Assembly: GCA_963675135.1 (NCBI GenBank)
Contig: OY776125.1
Location: 63,563,441-63,627,440, forward strand
DNA from: Galeopsis tetrahit
Taxonomy: Eukaryota > Streptophyta > Magnoliopsida > Lamiales > Lamiaceae
Direction: 5' to 3'
Length of the DNA stretch: 64,000 bases
Part shown: piece by piece, positions 12,026 to 20,798 of the stretch
Layout: every line of letters begins with the position of its first letter
How positions within the stretch are numbered: the stretch's first letter is position 1
Translations under genes and position numbers: made by a program
Notes under the pieces: generated by a model
Told to the model about the DNA's origin: nothing
Databases searched by the model: none
What the model saw: only the letters and a program-made list of their open reading frames with translations

Positions 12026-14129
12026 TTATTGGAGTCCTGGGGGGTTAGTCGAGTTCAATGGAATCCAAATGTACATTGGAGTCCTGAACAAGTTTGATCT
12101 TCTGAGCTTTCGACCATATTTGTTGCAAAATAAGACCCTGTTGTCCTTGTCTGGCCTATCCTCAGTCCTTGGGTCTACTCGTCTGAGGTAGCCTTTTGAC
12201 TTAACCTCTACTTGAGTAGGCACCGGTCTGTGATAGTCAGAGTAGGGTTTGTATGCATTGGGGCCATACGGTTTATAGACATGTTTAGGTCTTTCTTCTC
12301 CTTCGATATCATACGATTCAGGCGGAGGATATAAGACGGGTTGAATACGATATTTTGGAGCCATATTCCTAGGCCTAGACGAGTAGAGCTGAGACAACCT
12401 CGGTTTCTAAGAACTTATTACGTTCTTCAAGCTTTTTGCACTTACTTTTTAAAACATTGAATTCATTTTTCTCAGTTGCATGTGTCTTAAGTAGGTCTTG
12501 ATATAACCTGTCTGTCAATGCACACTTTTCTTTGAGTTGACTTAACTCTTCAGTCAAGCGTTCATTTAGGACTGTTACATTTGGATCTACTTTAGACTGA
12601 GCTTCCTTAAGATCAATGATTTCCTGTTTTAATGCAATGTTCTCGTCGCTGACTTCAATGAATGCCTGGTTAGCAAGTAGGAGGTCGTCTTCAACTGCAC
12701 TAGTAGAGTGCTGAAGGCTACTCCCTACTTTGCTACTGGCAGTATCACATTCATCAGAGTCCGATTCATCACAAGATTGAAAGGAGGTAGCAGATGATAC
12801 CTCTTGGTCAATTTTAGCCATGCAGCATAGACCATCATCTACTATGAAGGCTTCATCGTGATCTGGATCAGACGGGTAGCTAGATGAGGACGATGGCAAC
12901 TCGTCTGAATCAGAATCAGAGTCATCATTGGCCATCATTGTCTTCTTGCCACGGTGGTATCTTCTTTCCCTTCGTGCTTTGCGTTCTTCTCGATCATCAG
13001 TGCTCAGGTCTGGACATTCATATATGTAGTGACCTGGTTTCTCACAGTTATAGCACAAGAGATCATTAGTAGCCTTTTTAATAGGAGAGTTATTCCTCTG
13101 TTTATCACGTCTATCAGAACGAGTAATCTTCCTACCATCAGACTCTCTATCTTGTCTGTTACCTTTCGAGACTTCGTCTCTCCTTTCGGACGAGTTTCAG
13201 TCTCGTCTGGTCTCAGACGAGTTCTTAGAAGCAGACCCTCTATGATCTCTATAATACTTCTTATATCTTCCGAAACGTTTATTCAGCCTATCAAACTTTC
13301 TAACCATGAGGCTTACCTGATCCTTCAGACTAAGATCAGTATCTAACTCGTCTTTCACAGAAGCAGACCTAGTCTTAGACTTTGACCTGTCTACCTTAGA
13401 CGAACTAGACTTAAAAGCAACGTTCTTAGATACAACATGTTCTTTGTCACTGCTTGCTATGGGTTCATCTTCATCTAAATCAAACTCATGGGCCTTTAGA
13501 GTTTGAAACATGGTCTCTGCAGTCCACACGTCTATATCTTGGGTATTCTTAACAAGCATTTTTACCATTTTCCATCGACTATCAAGGCTTTTAAGAATCC
13601 TAAGATTGATTTCACGCGGAGTATATGATTTACCAAGGACTTCCAAGTCATTCATGATCTTAGTAAAACGAGTATCCAACTGGTCAATTGTTTCACCAGC
13701 TTTCATATGAAATGATTCAAATATTTAGACCGCTGTGGAAAGCTTGCTCTCTTTGATTAGGGTTGTCCCTCCACAAATGATAGCTAATCTGTCCCACATC
13801 TCTTTGGCAGTTTTACATTTTAACACTTTTCCTAGATACTCGTTAGGAAGAGTGTGTAAGATGTAATTCTTGGCCAAGCTATCCAAATTATTCTGCCTCA
13901 TTTCTTCTGAGGTTAGTCCTGACCTTGGTTTCTTGACGAGAGTACCCACGGGTTTGTCCCTGTCGAGGGCAGCAGTATTGGGGATCATGGTCACGATTGG
14001 ACCTTCAGTGATGACGGAGATCATTAAGTCGTGAGTGGAACTGAAGATGGCTTCCATCCTCAGCTTCCAATAGTCATAGTCCTGAACCTGGAACTTAGGT
14101 AACTTGTTAGCACTAATTTCGAGCGACAT
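12026..14129 (-). pseudogene. copia gag polyprotein
   Basis: Four pieces: 14129-13725 (capsid N-terminal part with YDYWKLRMEAIF, ANKLPKF), 13706-13197 (ESF..KAGETIDQLDTRF, UBN2-type capsid), 13058-12375 (zinc knuckle CYNCEKPGHYIYEC, then acidic region and coiled coil LKQEIIDLKEAQ onward), and 12397-12026 (basic, Pro/Tyr-rich tail in another frame). The first three are in one frame, broken by TAA at 13725-13727 and TGA at 13197-13199. A frame change occurs near 12,380 and reverses near 12,010. The large Gag with a coiled coil after the knuckle is a Sirevirus-like trait. Confidence 0.9.
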
Positions 14130-14284
14130 GATTCAAGAAGATACGTATAACACAGTATAGTATCAAGAAACATATATTTCCAAGTACAGCGATAAAGGAC
14201 ACGTAAGAGCACGTATAGTAACGGACCAAGACTTTCACCCAAGTCTTCAGTCGGTTATCATGAAACAACAGTTCGTAAACTACT

Positions 14285-14296
14285 GCTCTGATACCA
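14285..14296 (-). promoter_or_regulatory. copia primer-binding site (initiator tRNA-Met)
   Basis: The minus strand reads TGGTATCAGAGC two bases after the 5' LTR end CTACA. This is the usual initiator-methionine tRNA match of plant copia elements. Confidence 0.95.
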
Positions 14297-14298
14297 CT

Positions 14299-15604
14299 TG
14301 TAGGTCCCAAGTTGAGTTTAATAACGAGTAAGCTAGTGAAAATGTCTAGAGGGGGGTGAATAGACTTTTCAAAAATCTTTTGATATATCAAAGTACAATA
14401 TGCGGAATAACGAAATTAATCAATGAGCCCAAGTAGTTTATACTCAAATATTTAATTCGAGAACTCTGTTTTAGTGTTTACTCAACTAGTCTTGTTCAAT
14501 TATGGAGATAAACAGTTAATCAATCAAGACAAAACAAAACAGTAAAGTAAATCAAACACGAGATTTATAGTGGTTCGACAACTTGTCTACATCCACTCTC
14601 ACAAATCCAGTTGTGATATTCTTATTAACTCGTCCAATGGAGTAATGTGTTCTTGTAGCTTTAAGTCCCAAGAAATAAGACTCAGATCTTCTCGAAAACA
14701 CTATCAAGTGCCTCTTCGATCTAACTAGCTATTTTACAAGTAACTAGCAGCTTGATAACAAAAACAAAATAAAACTTCTCTGTCTTCAGTAGTAGCCTTC
14801 TTGTTCTTCACTTGTCTTATGGCTTCTTTTTGAACTTTAACTCTGAGAGTAATTTGCTTCTTTGAATCTTCAATAATACTTCAATATGCAGTAGTATTAG
14901 TAGTCACTAATGAATGAATACCTTGCGGTATTTATAAGCTTCCAATTCAAGAACTTTCAGTTGTGTAACAACCTTTTCTTGAAAACTAACTTGTTACTTC
15001 CAAACTTTATTCTTCCACGCGTTTAAGCAGTTAATTAGTTATTCCTTAACTAACTCTTCAATCCTTATCTTCAACACGCGTTTTTGTAACTAACTTCAGT
15101 CTTCTTGTTGACCTGTCTTGTTGTGTTGCGCACTTGTCTTGTCCTTCAGTAGTAGACTTTGTCTTCTACTTGTCTTGTGTTGTAGACATCTTCTGTAGAT
15201 TTCAACATAGAACTAATCTAGTCCTAACATCTAATCCTAACAAGACTATTACATTACATTAAGCTTTATAACATAGCTTAGTCAACTTATGAATCTATAC
15301 ATCAAATATACAAATATAAATCGTAAAACCTGAGCTTTTATACAACTTTTAATATAGCTCAGTATAAATCCTAACACTTATACAAAGTATCAACATATTA
15401 TGAATACTTGTCTTTGTGAACTAGTACTTGTCTTGTGAACTCTACTTGTCTTGTGAACTCTACTGATCTGTACAAGATGACTTCTTCTTAACTAGACTAG
15501 ATCAGTCAACACTTAGAAAATATTCAAGTCTTCTTTTTGGCTTATCAAAACTTATCTTATCTTTTCATCATTTAGGACTTGTCTTTAGGATTCATATCCC
15601 AACA
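14299..15604 (-). repeat. copia 5' LTR
   Basis: 1,306 bp, TG...CA ended, collinear with the left LTR. On its far side the 5-bp duplication GTCTT (15605-15609) leads straight back into sequence continuous with 4,172. It is uninterrupted, so it shows the empty site of the hAT-type element. Confidence 0.95.
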
Positions 15605-15609
15605 GTCTT

Positions 15610-16395
15610 CCATTTCAATTTCTTCTGGCGATTTCATCTTCCCACCTAACCCGACCACTGTCGTCTCGTTCCTTCCGTGGTGCCACCGCCGTAGCCGTCG
15701 CGCAGTGAACCCTAGCTTCTGCAGTGAACCCTCCGTGCGCAGCGACCGAGCCACCGCCGTCGCGGCCCAAATCCGTCGTTGAAATCGCCATTTTTGCTTA
15801 ATCGCTGGTGAAACTCGCAACATCGAAGAATAATTTTTTTAATTACTCTTTCGTTTTTTCGTATTCACCATTCTCTTGTGGTTTTTAGGTGTGTGTTCGC
15901 TGCTCGCTGGGTTCCTTGACGTAAAGCTTGAAGGTTTGATTTGCTTCTTCACTTGAATGTTCGATCTGCTTTAGTTATTGCAGATTAGTAATTTTTTGGT
16001 GGAGATTTTTAATAACCCAGATCGATTGCGTGTATGTTATCTTTGTGGGCTTAGGGTTCCGCCGCATTTTTTTCATTATAAACAGGTGTGTGAATTTTTT
16101 TGTTTGGTTTGGGTTTATGGATTTTGGAATCTTTAAATATGGGTTTTGATTTCGTTTGTATTGCTTGCGTACTCTGGGAACATTGTTGTGTGATCTGTTT
16201 GAGTATCTAATTACTCGTTGTTCGTATAGGTAATTCCTATTTATACAATGCTGACCCCTTCGATGAAAAAAAAAACTTCTGATGTTCTTATTAGTTGAAG
16301 AGATCTTGCACCAACAGTTCATTCTTACATGTATACTCATAATCCTAATAACTAGATGAAACAGAAATGTCAGAAGGCGCACCGTTACTTGGGGT
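15610..16395 (+). promoter_or_regulatory. 5' flank / probable leader of the Harbinger transposase gene
   Basis: Once continuous with 4,172 before the copia inserted. It carries a GC-richer, leader-like stretch (15,640-15,790) and then AT-rich sequence with several possible splice signals, for example GTGTGT after 15,890. The copia therefore sits in the transposase gene's upstream region or leader. No separate protein is evident. Confidence 0.4.
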
Positions 16396-17628
16396 ATGAT
16401 TTCTAGAATCCCTAGGCAAGATTTACACTTGAATAGATTGGTCCATACTCGCGATTCTGATTGTGTTGTGAATCTAAGGATGGATCGAAATGCGTTTGCA
16501 CATTTGTGTTATTTACAGAACGAATTAGGGGGCTTGAAAAGACGAAAGTATGTTGGTGTTGAAGAGCAAGTTTCAGTGTTCTTATCTGTTCTTGCTCACC
16601 ATAAAAAGAATAGGGTTGTGGCATTTGATTTTGAAAGGTCTGGTCAAACAATATCCACCATTGTCCGCCTAGTATTGAAAGCTGTCTTGAAATTGCATCA
16701 TCTGTTCTTAGTTAAACCTGTACCTGTATCTGATGACTCCACCGACTCAAGATGGAAATGGTTCAAGGTAATTTTTGGTATACATTTCCTCCCTCTTGAA
16801 TTGCATTATATGCTGCTTATGTTATATTTGTCGTCTTAACTGTATTCTCAACTTCTTTTGATAGGGTTGTCTCGGTGCCCTTGATGGAACATTTATTGAT
16901 CTTCATGTACCTTGCGAAGATAGAGCACGTTATAGAACACGGAAGGGCCGTGTTTCTACCAATGTGCTCGGAGTATGCGACACACAAATGCGATTCGTTT
17001 ACGTCCTTCCGGGATGGGAAGGGCCTGCTGCCGATTGTAGAATACTTCGCGACGCTGTATCCAGGCCTCATGGTCTCAAAGTTCCTAAAGGTAAGTATGT
17101 GTACGTCTAACATGTTGCTTACCTGAAATTTTCACATGCATCTCACCTAAAATGTGTTTTGTAGGGAAGTACTATCTATGTGACAACGGTTATTCCAACA
17201 GCGAAGGCTTTCTTGTTCCTTACCGTAATTGTCGGTATCATCTAAGTGAGTGGGGTCCCAATACTGGCAGGCCAACTAATCCACATGAACATTACAACAT
17301 GAGACACACTAGGGCACGTAATATCATAGAACAGGCTTTTGGTGTATTGAAAAGGCGTTTTGGAATACTTAGAAGTACATCGTTCTATCCTACAAAGGTT
17401 CAAGTTAGACTTATCATGGCTTGTTTCCTCCTCCATAATTATTGCCGCTCTCAAATGCCTGTTGATCCAATCGAGGAAATGTTTGATTTACATGATGATG
17501 TCCCTACCGATGATGAAATGAATGACGACGTTGTGGATACCGTTGAGTCATCGGTCCAGTTTAACGAATGGCGAGAGAATTTGGCTCAGGAAATGTGGGA
17601 TCATTGGAGATCCGGAGAAGACATTTGA
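16396..17628 (+). CDS. PIF/Harbinger DDE transposase (HARBI1-like), apparently intact
   Basis: Three exons join in frame: 16396-16767, 16865-17090 and 17165-17628, each with GT-AG borders, giving 353 residues, a normal length for plant HARBI1-like proteins. The N-terminal part (IPRQDLHLNRLVHTRD, NLRMDRNAFAHLCYL, VSVFLSVLAHH) is the usual helical DNA-binding region. The DDE_Tnp_4 catalytic residues are all present: D131 in GALDGT, D206 in YLCDNGYSNS, and E255 in ARNIIEQAFGVLKRRF. The C-terminal tail is acidic (DDVPTDDEMNDDVVD) and ends near LAQEMWDHWRSGEDI. Members of this family cut and paste DNA together with a Myb-like partner protein, and a candidate partner lies at 27.2-28.7 kb. There is no stop or frameshift. 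A start slightly upstream is unlikely because the preceding ATG frame ends at once. Confidence 0.9.
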
Positions 17629-17816
17629 GTTTGTGTGCTTTGCTTGTTTGGACAGTCGAAACTGTGTCATTGTTGTTATTGTGGATCATAATTTGTGTCT
17701 GTTTGGATTGGCTTTGTAATTGTTTACTGCTTGAGTTTTTAATTGTTGTTGCATGCATCATTTTTAATCCCGTCTCTTATATATGTTGTACTTGTGTTTC
17801 GCCAAGCTTTCAGGAA

Positions 17817-18266
17817 ATGGACCCTCCGATGTGTTCTTGTGGAAATGGACATATGATCATAAAGTGCGCAGGTGAAAGTTCGAAGCATCCCGGCAGATAC
17901 TACTACAAGTGCCCGAGATACCTTCAGCATAGTAAGCACTTTTATTGGTGTGATGAATATCATCGGAATGATAAATCCGGTAATGTTCCGACATTCCTTA
18001 CTACTCAAACTTATAATTCAAGTAAGATGTGTTCAAGTTCGTGTAAGGCTCCTTTGGTCCGAGATTCAGGCTCTCAACTGTATCGCCGGTCCAATGCCGA
18101 CGAAACTGATAACACATCGACAAGTGGCAACGAACCACTAAATTCATCTTCTATTGTTGTTAATCTAATTGGAGTCCCAAATCATCTAATCATCTGTTTG
18201 TTGGTTGTGATCGTAATTATGTTTGTCACTATCATTGTCTTATTGGGTTTCATAATTGCTCATTGA
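17817..18266 (+). CDS. GRF-type zinc-finger protein with C-terminal membrane anchor
   Basis: 149 residues from the first ATG after a long stop-poor leader. Residues 1-50 hold a GRF-type zinc finger: CSCG near the start, then GRYYYKCPRY and FYWCDEY. The middle is Ser/Asn/Thr-rich and polar. The last 30 residues are a hydrophobic helix (LIICLLVVIVIMFVTIIVLL) ending FIIAH, so a tail-anchored membrane protein is likely. GRF fingers bind nucleic acid in known proteins; small plant GRF-membrane proteins of this form are common and mostly uncharacterised. It starts 188 bp after the transposase stop on the same strand. The pairing with a second, oppositely oriented GRF gene at 19.9-20.4 kb is notable. 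Confidence 0.75.
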   Translation: MDPPMCSCGNGHMIIKCAGESSKHPGRYYYKCPRYLQHSKHFYWCDEYHRNDKSGNVPTFLTTQTYNSSKMCSSSCKAPLVRDSGSQLYRRSNADETDNTSTSGNEPLNSSSIVVNLIGVPNHLIICLLVVIVIMFVTIIVLLGFIIAH

Positions 18267-18617
18267 ACTTTTGAGTTTGTGTCATGTGTTTATAATTTAT
18301 TTGTTAGGGTTTAATGGATCGATCTTTGGCTTGAAGCATGTGGTTTTTTACTATTCAACTTGTGAATGTCTTAAGATTCTAATCAAGTGGTTGATGGACT
18401 TGTCAAACGTTATTTGCCATACAATGGAATATATTCTCTGACTTGAATCTTCATGAAAAGACCATTCACAACTTTCAAATCTTTTAGAACAAAGCAATAA
18501 CCAATCTCTTTCTAATCTTCATGAAAAGACAATTCACAGTTTTCTAATCTACTACTCAACTACATAAGCTGCATTCCCATAACACTCCACCTATCCTCAT
18601 CTTCACATACTCAAAAA

Positions 18618-19472
18618 ATGCCAAAATCTAATCTTCCAAGTATCCCTCTGCAAGAAACATTGTTGTACTCGGGCATTTGGGACTTTGAATGTGATGATGT
18701 GTCCATTGATAGCCTACTTGCCTAGAAGAGTCTAGGACGATGGCATCCGAACGAGGTAATAAACTTTGGTGCAATATGCACTAGCATTCAAGCCGTGAAT
18801 GAGAGGTACAACCATGCGTTGACATGGATCGATGGTATCGAACGTCATTCGGATCTTGAACGTCGGTACCACACCTTTAAGAAGCTTAAAGAACACCCGA
18901 AAGTTTGGTGGGATCCGGAATGGAATGTCGTTCATACTTCGAAACAGAATTGGATTCGCTTGATTCAGGTTTCATTGAATCCTCATCCTTTTATTTTATA
19001 GTATTTGACTAATTACATTAACATTTACATATTGTCAAAGTTGGATGAGACCGTCAAAGCCTTCTTCCACCACGGAGATCCACACCATGAGAAGCTTGAC
19101 CAATTATTTGGAAGTCCCGCTGCTCCCATCGAGCCTCCAGCGAATGTTGAGATCATTCAAGTAAGTGACGATAGCAACTCTGAACCAATTATGGTGTCCG
19201 ACGACTATGAGGGTCAACATGGCCATCCTCCGATAATAGACCCCACATTTAACTATGGCCCATGGGCGCCGGCAAGATCAACTGAATATGTGGACGTTGA
19301 CCCGCTTCAAGAGTCGACCCCGTCATGGTCTCCTCCTCGTCAGCAATTAATCCAGCCTTCAGCCCTACCAGACACTCCAACCACTTTGTGGAGTACAAAC
19401 AATAGAGGGGTTTGTTCTTCGTCTTGTGCTTCTTCAAGGTCTCTGAAGAAGGGGAAAAAGAAGATGACTTAA
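18618..19472 (+). pseudogene. Myb/SANT-like DNA-binding ORF with one in-frame stop
   Basis: Exon 1 (18618-18968) and exon 2 (19041-19472) join in phase 0 across a short GT-AG intron for 260 codons in total. A single TAG at 18723-18725 (codon 36) interrupts the frame. After it the protein shows the pattern of plant Myb/SANT-like proteins: NERYNHALTWIDGIERHS, LERRYHTFKKLKEHPKVWWD, VVHTSKQNWIRLIQ, then AFFHHGDPHHEKLDQLFG. The C-terminal half is acidic and Pro/Ser-rich, ending in a Lys-rich tail (KKGKKKMT). The protein may start at a downstream Met if the stop is real. The region before the stop (18,440-18,600) carries a short repeated CTTCATGAAAAGAC motif. Confidence 0.65.
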
Positions 19473-19694
19473 CATGATCAAGTTGGTACGTTAGTCCCAT
19501 CATGCTTCCGTTCAAGTCTGACCGAGTCAGCCATGTGGTTCCGATGATATCTAATGTATTTTAGTTTCTGTTATGTTTCATTTTAATTTTAGTTTATTTT
19601 CGTACTTGTTGTGTCTTTGAACACTTGCGTTTGTCGTGTTGAAATCAGTGTTTTAATGTATTTTCAAAATTGACAACCCTAATCGTATTTCGAT

Positions 19695-19800
19695 TTCATT
19701 GTGTGCTTTGTGTGTATAGTTTATTGATAATGGGCCTTTTTGTGGGCTTCATTGTGTGCTCTGTGTATATAGTTTATTGATAATGGGCCTTTTTGTGGGC
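19695..19800. repeat. 53-bp tandem duplication
   Basis: Two head-to-tail copies (19695-19747 and 19748-19800) of a segment containing TTTATTGATAATGGGCC. They differ at only a few bases. Located in the 3' flank of the Myb/SANT-like ORF. Confidence 0.9.
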
Positions 19801-19931
19801 TATTGGTTTGGTCCATACGGAAAATTCATTAGTTGCAATTAATATAGCCTTGGACGACATAGGCTTACATCGATATTTCATAAATAAACGTAAATCTAAA
19901 GTGGAATGCTACATAATTTGGTACCACACTT

Positions 19932-20372
19932 TCAACCTATGTATTTGAACATAATAGGTAGGAGACAGAATATGAGTGCAATGACAAGAACATTTTGAAG
20001 TTTCGTCAACTCTTCAATCCGTCCAGTTTTGTAGTCATTATCTGCCTCTAGGTGGGTACATGACTCCTTCCAAATTTCAGCATAATCTTTTGCTCGACTC
20101 AACCTGTTCATGAGCTCTTGGTTTTCAACCAATAGTGCGTCGAACTTCGTCACTATGCCCGGCAGCATTCCGTTTGGCGCAGTTGCTTGCACGTTCCTTG
20201 AGTGTTCGTCTGCCCAAAGGAAATAGTCACATTCAGCATTATCGTTCGGATAGTAGCACGAGTAAAAGCGCCTTCCTCTGTTTTGTTCGTTACTTGAAAT
20301 GCATACACGGGCCTCTTTACCACAATCACATGTCACATATGTCCCGTGGTTTTGTGGAGAAGAAGCATACAT
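19932..20372 (-). CDS. GRF-type zinc-finger protein with coiled coil and membrane anchor
   Basis: 146 residues, uninterrupted. The N-terminal half has the GRF finger: CDCGKEARVCISS, GRRFYSCYY, CDYFLWADEH. Residues about 75-120 (FDALLVENQELMNRL, KESCTHLEADNDYKTGRIEEL) form a probable short coiled coil. The last 22 residues are a membrane helix (VLVIALIFCLLPIMFKYIG). The layout finger, coiled coil, tail anchor is common among plant GRF proteins of unknown role. It resembles the plus-strand GRF ORF at 17.8 kb in design but is diverged in sequence, so I read them as two separate genes. A TA repeat lies upstream at about 20,412-20,432. Confidence 0.75.
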   Translation of the reverse strand: MYASSPQNHGTYVTCDCGKEARVCISSNEQNRGRRFYSCYYPNDNAECDYFLWADEHSRNVQATAPNGMLPGIVTKFDALLVENQELMNRLSRAKDYAEIWKESCTHLEADNDYKTGRIEELTKLQNVLVIALIFCLLPIMFKYIG

Positions 20373-20798
20373 GATTTTGTTTTGGTTGTGTGGTTATGGT
20401 TGGATCATGTTGTGTATATATATATATATATGTGCAAAATATTTTCCCCCCAATAGATGAATAATGTTCCCTCCAAAAATTGTAACAATGTTCCCTCCAA
20501 AGATGAATAAATGGACTAGGGTTTTGTTTTGGTTTTGGCGCCAAACTTTCCCTCCCACTAGGGTATGTATGACAAAATATGTTGAAGCCCAAAAAAGCAA
20601 TTATACTCAATCCAAACCAATGACTAAGATGTGATAATCAATATGCAATACATAATAACACAACGTAGCAGCATCCACATACATGATCACAACAAACTTC
20701 AGCAAAATTAACCTAAATTAGAGTTCATACGGAATTCAACATAACAAAACATGCGTGGGTTTAGGAGTTGGCATTGTAGTCGGCATAACATAACATAA

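Larger units (their letters stand above)
4178..15604 (-). mobile_element. Ty1/copia LTR retrotransposon, Sirevirus-like
   Basis: Complete element on the minus strand. It has two LTRs (14,299-15,604 is the 5' LTR; 4,178-6,306 the 3' LTR), TG...CA ends and a perfect 5-bp target duplication GTCTT (4173-4177 and 15605-15609). The primer-binding site matches the initiator-Met tRNA type and a polypurine tract abuts the 3' LTR. Gag, protease, integrase, RT and RNase H occur in copia order. A large Gag with a coiled coil after the zinc knuckle, long LTRs, and an extra ORF between pol and the 3' LTR point to the Sirevirus lineage (known of the family). The LTRs differ at roughly a dozen positions besides the nested insertion, so insertion is fairly recent. 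Gag and pol carry nonsense and frameshift damage, so the copy is not autonomous. Confidence 0.93.
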
